DNA of 64,000 nt from Fibrobacterota bacterium (GTDB lineage: Bacteria > Fibrobacterota > Fibrobacteria > UBA11236), in contig JAQBPN010000054.1 in assembly GCA_028287505.1 (NCBI GenBank), positions 1-64,000 of the forward strand, in the 5' to 3' direction. The notes beneath the pieces are model-generated. The model was not told the origin of the DNA. It saw nothing but the letters and a program-made list of their open reading frames with translations, and did no database searches. Below are positions 61,228-64,000 of this stretch, one piece after another (the first letter of the stretch is position 1; each line of letters starts with the position of its first letter). A program made the translations under genes and the position numbers.

Positions 61228-63564
61228 ATGATTTATGTCCTGGCGGCCTTCCTGGGTCTCCTTCCCGTATTGCCCATCCTCATCAAGGGCAGTCCCGTTC
61301 TCAACAATGATATGCTGGTCGCGTATTTCTGTTACTTCTGGGACTTCCACCGTAACTGGTCCTGGAGCCATCCATTAGTGTTCTGGAGCTCCAGCTACCA
61401 ATGCGGCATGCCCATGCATGCATACTGGCAATCGGGATTTCTCTATCCCATTACTTGGCTTCTCTTCGGCCCCCTTTCTCCTCATTATGGAATCTACCTT
61501 TTTTACGCCTTCCATTTTTTCCTGGGAATCTGCGGTTTTCTGCGGCTTGGTCCGCGAATGCGCTTGGGCCGCGCCGCCTCCCTGTGGGCGGGCATCTGCT
61601 TCTCCCTTTCCGGCACCATGCTGGCCCGTTACGAGCATGCTACCTTCCTGGCCGGCTGGGCCTGGATGCCCCTGGTGCTCTCCGCGTTCCTGGCCCTGCG
61701 CGACCGTCCGAGCCCCAAGGCCCTTTTCTGGTACGCTTCGGCGGTGACCTTGCAGGCGCTGGGCGGGCATCCCCAGGCGTCCATCACCACCGCCATCCTG
61801 ATCGCGGCGTTTAGCGTAACCTACTTGTTACGCCGGCCCGGCCGCCGGGCGGGCTGGATGCTGGGCGGGCACCTGTTGGCCCTGGTCTATTGCGCGCCCA
61901 TGCTGCTTCCCTTCCTGCACCTGGTTGACCAGACCAACCGCTTCGACGGCGTGGCCTGGGAGGGCGGCAAGCCCGGAGAGTCCGCCACCGCCATGGAAGC
62001 TTCCGCCGCCGACCGGGCCACGGCGGCGGAAAAACTGGAATCGGGAGTATTCGCTTTCGAGAAATTCGCCACCGGCGGTATGCGGCCTTTGCATCTGCTT
62101 TCCCTGGCCGCGCCCAATGCCCTGGGCAGCCCTTCCAACGCCTCTTGGTGGGGCGGTGAGGTGTGGGGCGAAGTCTTCGTCTACCTGGGCGGCCTGGGTT
62201 TGTTCTTCTGCTTTTTCGCGTCTCCCAAAAGGGCCAATCGCGATTTGCGCTGGCTTTGGATCCTGGGCGCGGTGGGGCTGTGGCTTTCCTTCGGGGCGCA
62301 TCTGGGCGCCAGCCAGATCCTGTACCACATCCCCGTGCTCAACAACTTCCGCCGGCCGGCCCGATTCCTCATCCTGTTCGCATTCGCCATGGCGGCCTTG
62401 TCCGGCCATGGTCTGCAGCGCTGGTTGGGCAAACCCAAAGGGAGGCGTCAAGCGGGATGGTTCGCCGTGGCGGCGTTGGCATTGGCCGCGGGCGCGGCCT
62501 GCCTGAGGCTGCTGCCGGAAGCGACCCATGCGCTTTTGGGCCTGGTGCAAACCCTCAAAAAGCTGGATCCCTCCAAGGACTACGCGCAAAAGATGGCCGC
62601 GCTGCTGGGCCGCGGCGCTACGGACTGGGCCTTTCTCTCCCTTTCGGCCGGGGCGGTCTGGTTTTACGCGTTCAGGCATGGAAGGGTTTCCACCCAAGGA
62701 GCCAACCGCAAGGCATTGCGCCTGCGCCTGCACCATGCCGGTCTGGCCGTGCTCTTCCTGATTCTTATCGCCGATCTGATCCGCGTCCACTGGGATCACT
62801 TCTATCTCTTTCCCGCCGACTATTACCGCCGCCCTCCCGAATCCGTCAAGGTGTTGGATCAAGCGACAGCCCCCTTTTGGCGAGTCTCCCATTACCTGGA
62901 ATATCCGGGCCAGGAAATGTGGCAGATGCACAACGATCCCGTCGCCCATTTCGATCTCCTGGAAAGGGAGAAGACGGCCTTGAGCTGCGGCATCCACGCC
63001 ATCTTCGGATACAGGCATGTTACGGCCCATCTGCCCCTCTTGTGGAAATGGGAGCCCGGCCTCACGCCGGCCGGAAAGTCCACGCGCTACCTGTTCAGCA
63101 ACCGCCTCCTTTCCGGATACAAAAACGATTCCCTGAAACAGATCGGGCTCTTCGGATCCGTGAACGTCTATGAACTTACCGATTGGCGCCCGCGCCTGGA
63201 AACGGTGAGCCATTGGAAGCGGGCCGATACTGCTACTGCCTGCGAATCAGGCTTTTCCTTCTATGGGGGCATTTGTGTGCGGGAGGCAAGGGACGGAGAT
63301 TTCCAGGTGAAATCGGATTTCCATCCGGGGGACACGTTGATAGTCCGGGAGCGCTACAACCCGGAATGGAAATACCGTCTGGACGGCGGATCCTGGCAAA
63401 GACCCCTGCAGACGCAGGAGCATTTCCTGGCCATGCCTTTGCCGGGAACGGTCAAAGCCGTGGATTTGATTTACTCACCTTCGGAGTTCTATCGATTGGC
63501 GGGATTCGGTCTGATGCTGACCGCGGCATTGATGGGCTTCTTCCGGTTCCGGAAGAAGCCCTGA
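61228..63564 (+). CDS. YfhO-like multi-pass membrane protein, second copy
   Basis: 778 residues with about 12-14 membrane helices in residues 1-500 and a periplasmic C-terminal part of about 220 residues, closing with one helix (about 755-772). Motifs resemble the first copy at 45735: LNNDMLVAYFCYFWDFHRNWSW, QCGMPMHAYWQSGFL and AARFLILFAFAMAAL-type segments. YfhO proteins complete glycosylation of envelope polymers using lipid-linked sugars made by CsbB-like GT2 enzymes, and such a gene is just upstream. The role as a GT-C-type transferase is inferred. Confidence 0.8.
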   Translation: MIYVLAAFLGLLPVLPILIKGSPVLNNDMLVAYFCYFWDFHRNWSWSHPLVFWSSSYQCGMPMHAYWQSGFLYPITWLLFGPLSPHYGIYLFYAFHFFLGICGFLRLGPRMRLGRAASLWAGICFSLSGTMLARYEHATFLAGWAWMPLVLSAFLALRDRPSPKALFWYASAVTLQALGGHPQASITTAILIAAFSVTYLLRRPGRRAGWMLGGHLLALVYCAPMLLPFLHLVDQTNRFDGVAWEGGKPGESATAMEASAADRATAAEKLESGVFAFEKFATGGMRPLHLLSLAAPNALGSPSNASWWGGEVWGEVFVYLGGLGLFFCFFASPKRANRDLRWLWILGAVGLWLSFGAHLGASQILYHIPVLNNFRRPARFLILFAFAMAALSGHGLQRWLGKPKGRRQAGWFAVAALALAAGAACLRLLPEATHALLGLVQTLKKLDPSKDYAQKMAALLGRGATDWAFLSLSAGAVWFYAFRHGRVSTQGANRKALRLRLHHAGLAVLFLILIADLIRVHWDHFYLFPADYYRRPPESVKVLDQATAPFWRVSHYLEYPGQEMWQMHNDPVAHFDLLEREKTALSCGIHAIFGYRHVTAHLPLLWKWEPGLTPAGKSTRYLFSNRLLSGYKNDSLKQIGLFGSVNVYELTDWRPRLETVSHWKRADTATACESGFSFYGGICVREARDGDFQVKSDFHPGDTLIVRERYNPEWKYRLDGGSWQRPLQTQEHFLAMPLPGTVKAVDLIYSPSEFYRLAGFGLMLTAALMGFFRFRKKP

Positions 63565-63571
63565 GAACGGA

Positions 63572-64000
63572 TTAAGGGGCTTTCTTCGCGGCTTTGGCTT
63601 TCTTTGCCGGTTTGGCCGCGGCCTTCATGGCGGTCGTATCCGTTTTTTTGGCCGCTGAAGTATCCGCCTTGGCAGGTTTGGTAGTATCCGCAGGGGCTTT
63701 CGCCGCCGTCGAATCCGCAGCCTTGGCCGTCGTGTCGGCGACATTCTGCTTGGTCACATTGATTTGAACCTGCTGGTAAATGGGCGGATCATAAGGAACG
63801 TGATCTCCCTTGGCGAATTGCAGAATCAAAGTATGCTGTCCTACCGGCAAGTCCAGTGTGGTACTGGTCTGGCCATCGCCGAAATGAATGTGTTTGGTGT
63901 CTTTGGCCATGGGTTCGGAAGGAGAAGCCAAGGGCGCATCCACGATGATGTGGAAATGACCATGTCCTTCATTGACGCCCATGGTGGCAGGCTCCACAAT
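63572..64000 (-). CDS. DUF4399-domain protein, N-terminus beyond the window
   Basis: At least 141 residues; the frame is still open at the window edge, so the true start lies further right. MGVNEGHGHFHIIVDAP followed by KHIHFGDGQTSTTLDLPVGQHTL matches the DUF4399 pattern, with several His residues that could bind metal. The C-terminal third is a Lys/Ala/Thr-rich tail (about residues 88-141) with repeats such as ADTTKPAK and KPAKKAKAAKK, histone-H1-like in composition. Usually exported; here the signal sequence would be outside the window. It converges with the YfhO-like gene (stop codons 8 bp apart). Confidence 0.7.
   Translation of the reverse strand: MVEPATMGVNEGHGHFHIIVDAPLASPSEPMAKDTKHIHFGDGQTSTTLDLPVGQHTLILQFAKGDHVPYDPPIYQQVQINVTKQNVADTTAKAADSTAAKAPADTTKPAKADTSAAKKTDTTAMKAAAKPAKKAKAAKKAP

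Noticed and set aside
1-64000. CRISPR array, insertion sequence or prophage
   Set aside because: I saw no evenly spaced direct repeats, no transposase or integrase and no phage structural genes. The only regular repeats are the coding repeats of the giant protein.

Overview
The window is G+C-rich, densely coding DNA from a diderm (Gram-negative-type) bacterium. Evidence for an outer membrane is a BamA/Omp85-superfamily barrel, another large beta-barrel protein, several lipoproteins with lipoboxes and a periplasmic di-heme peroxidase. The giant PA14/beta-strand-repeat/DUF2341 secreted protein, the GH17 glucanase and the Gly/Ser-tailed membrane proteins fit an environmental member of the Fibrobacterota or a neighbouring FCB-type lineage. 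That placement is inference. There is no rRNA, tRNA, CRISPR array, phage or transposase that I can support.

Layout. 1-6.8 kb: one giant secreted protein on the minus strand, running off the left edge. 7-14.2 kb: housekeeping and periplasmic enzymes (rpe, an N-acetyltransferase-like protein, a PhoX-like protein, a di-heme peroxidase, aroC, a MazG-like pyrophosphohydrolase). 14.4-23.5 kb: envelope-glycan genes (LtaS-type phosphotransferase, two GT4 enzymes, PAP2 phosphatase, Omp85 barrel, Wzx-like flippase, a methyltransferase). 23.7-31.3 kb: a minus-strand accessory block made of two small lipoproteins and an operon of large lipoprotein, ECF sigma factor, membrane anti-sigma candidate and exported caspase-like protein with a barrel-like C-terminus. 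The two small lipoproteins share an upstream motif with identical internal spacing. 31.5-38.4 kb: SH3 protein, outer-membrane barrel, rsmB, fmt, GH17 glucanase and a HAD phosphatase. 38.4-39 kb: a vapBC toxin-antitoxin pair with a striking promoter/operator. 39-44.3 kb: rfbB, an HD-GYP phosphodiesterase, a lone larB, a beta-helix protein and a 75-residue protein. 44.3-44.6 kb: a non-coding stretch with several hairpins. 44.6-56.5 kb: a second glycan block (AmgK-like kinase, YfhO-like protein, flippase-like protein, GT2, two divergent paralogous methyltransferases, LamG protein, GT4, MurU-like nucleotidyltransferase, NamZ). 56.6-64 kb: ssb, a DUF1232 protein, a Gfo/Idh/MocA oxidoreductase, a GtrB/CsbB-like GT2, a 77-residue protein, a second YfhO-like protein and a DUF4399 protein cut by the right edge.

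Three themes stand out. (1) Surface-glycan assembly: polyprenyl-linked transfer (GT2 plus YfhO), flippases, LtaS-like phosphotransfer and methylation. (2) Probable cell-wall sugar salvage: NamZ releases MurNAc, an AmgK-like kinase phosphorylates it and a MurU-like enzyme activates it. (3) A candidate envelope-signalling module: an ECF sigma factor, its presumed anti-sigma factor, an exported caspase-type protein and lipoproteins. The third is the least familiar assembly and is my main candidate for an undescribed system.
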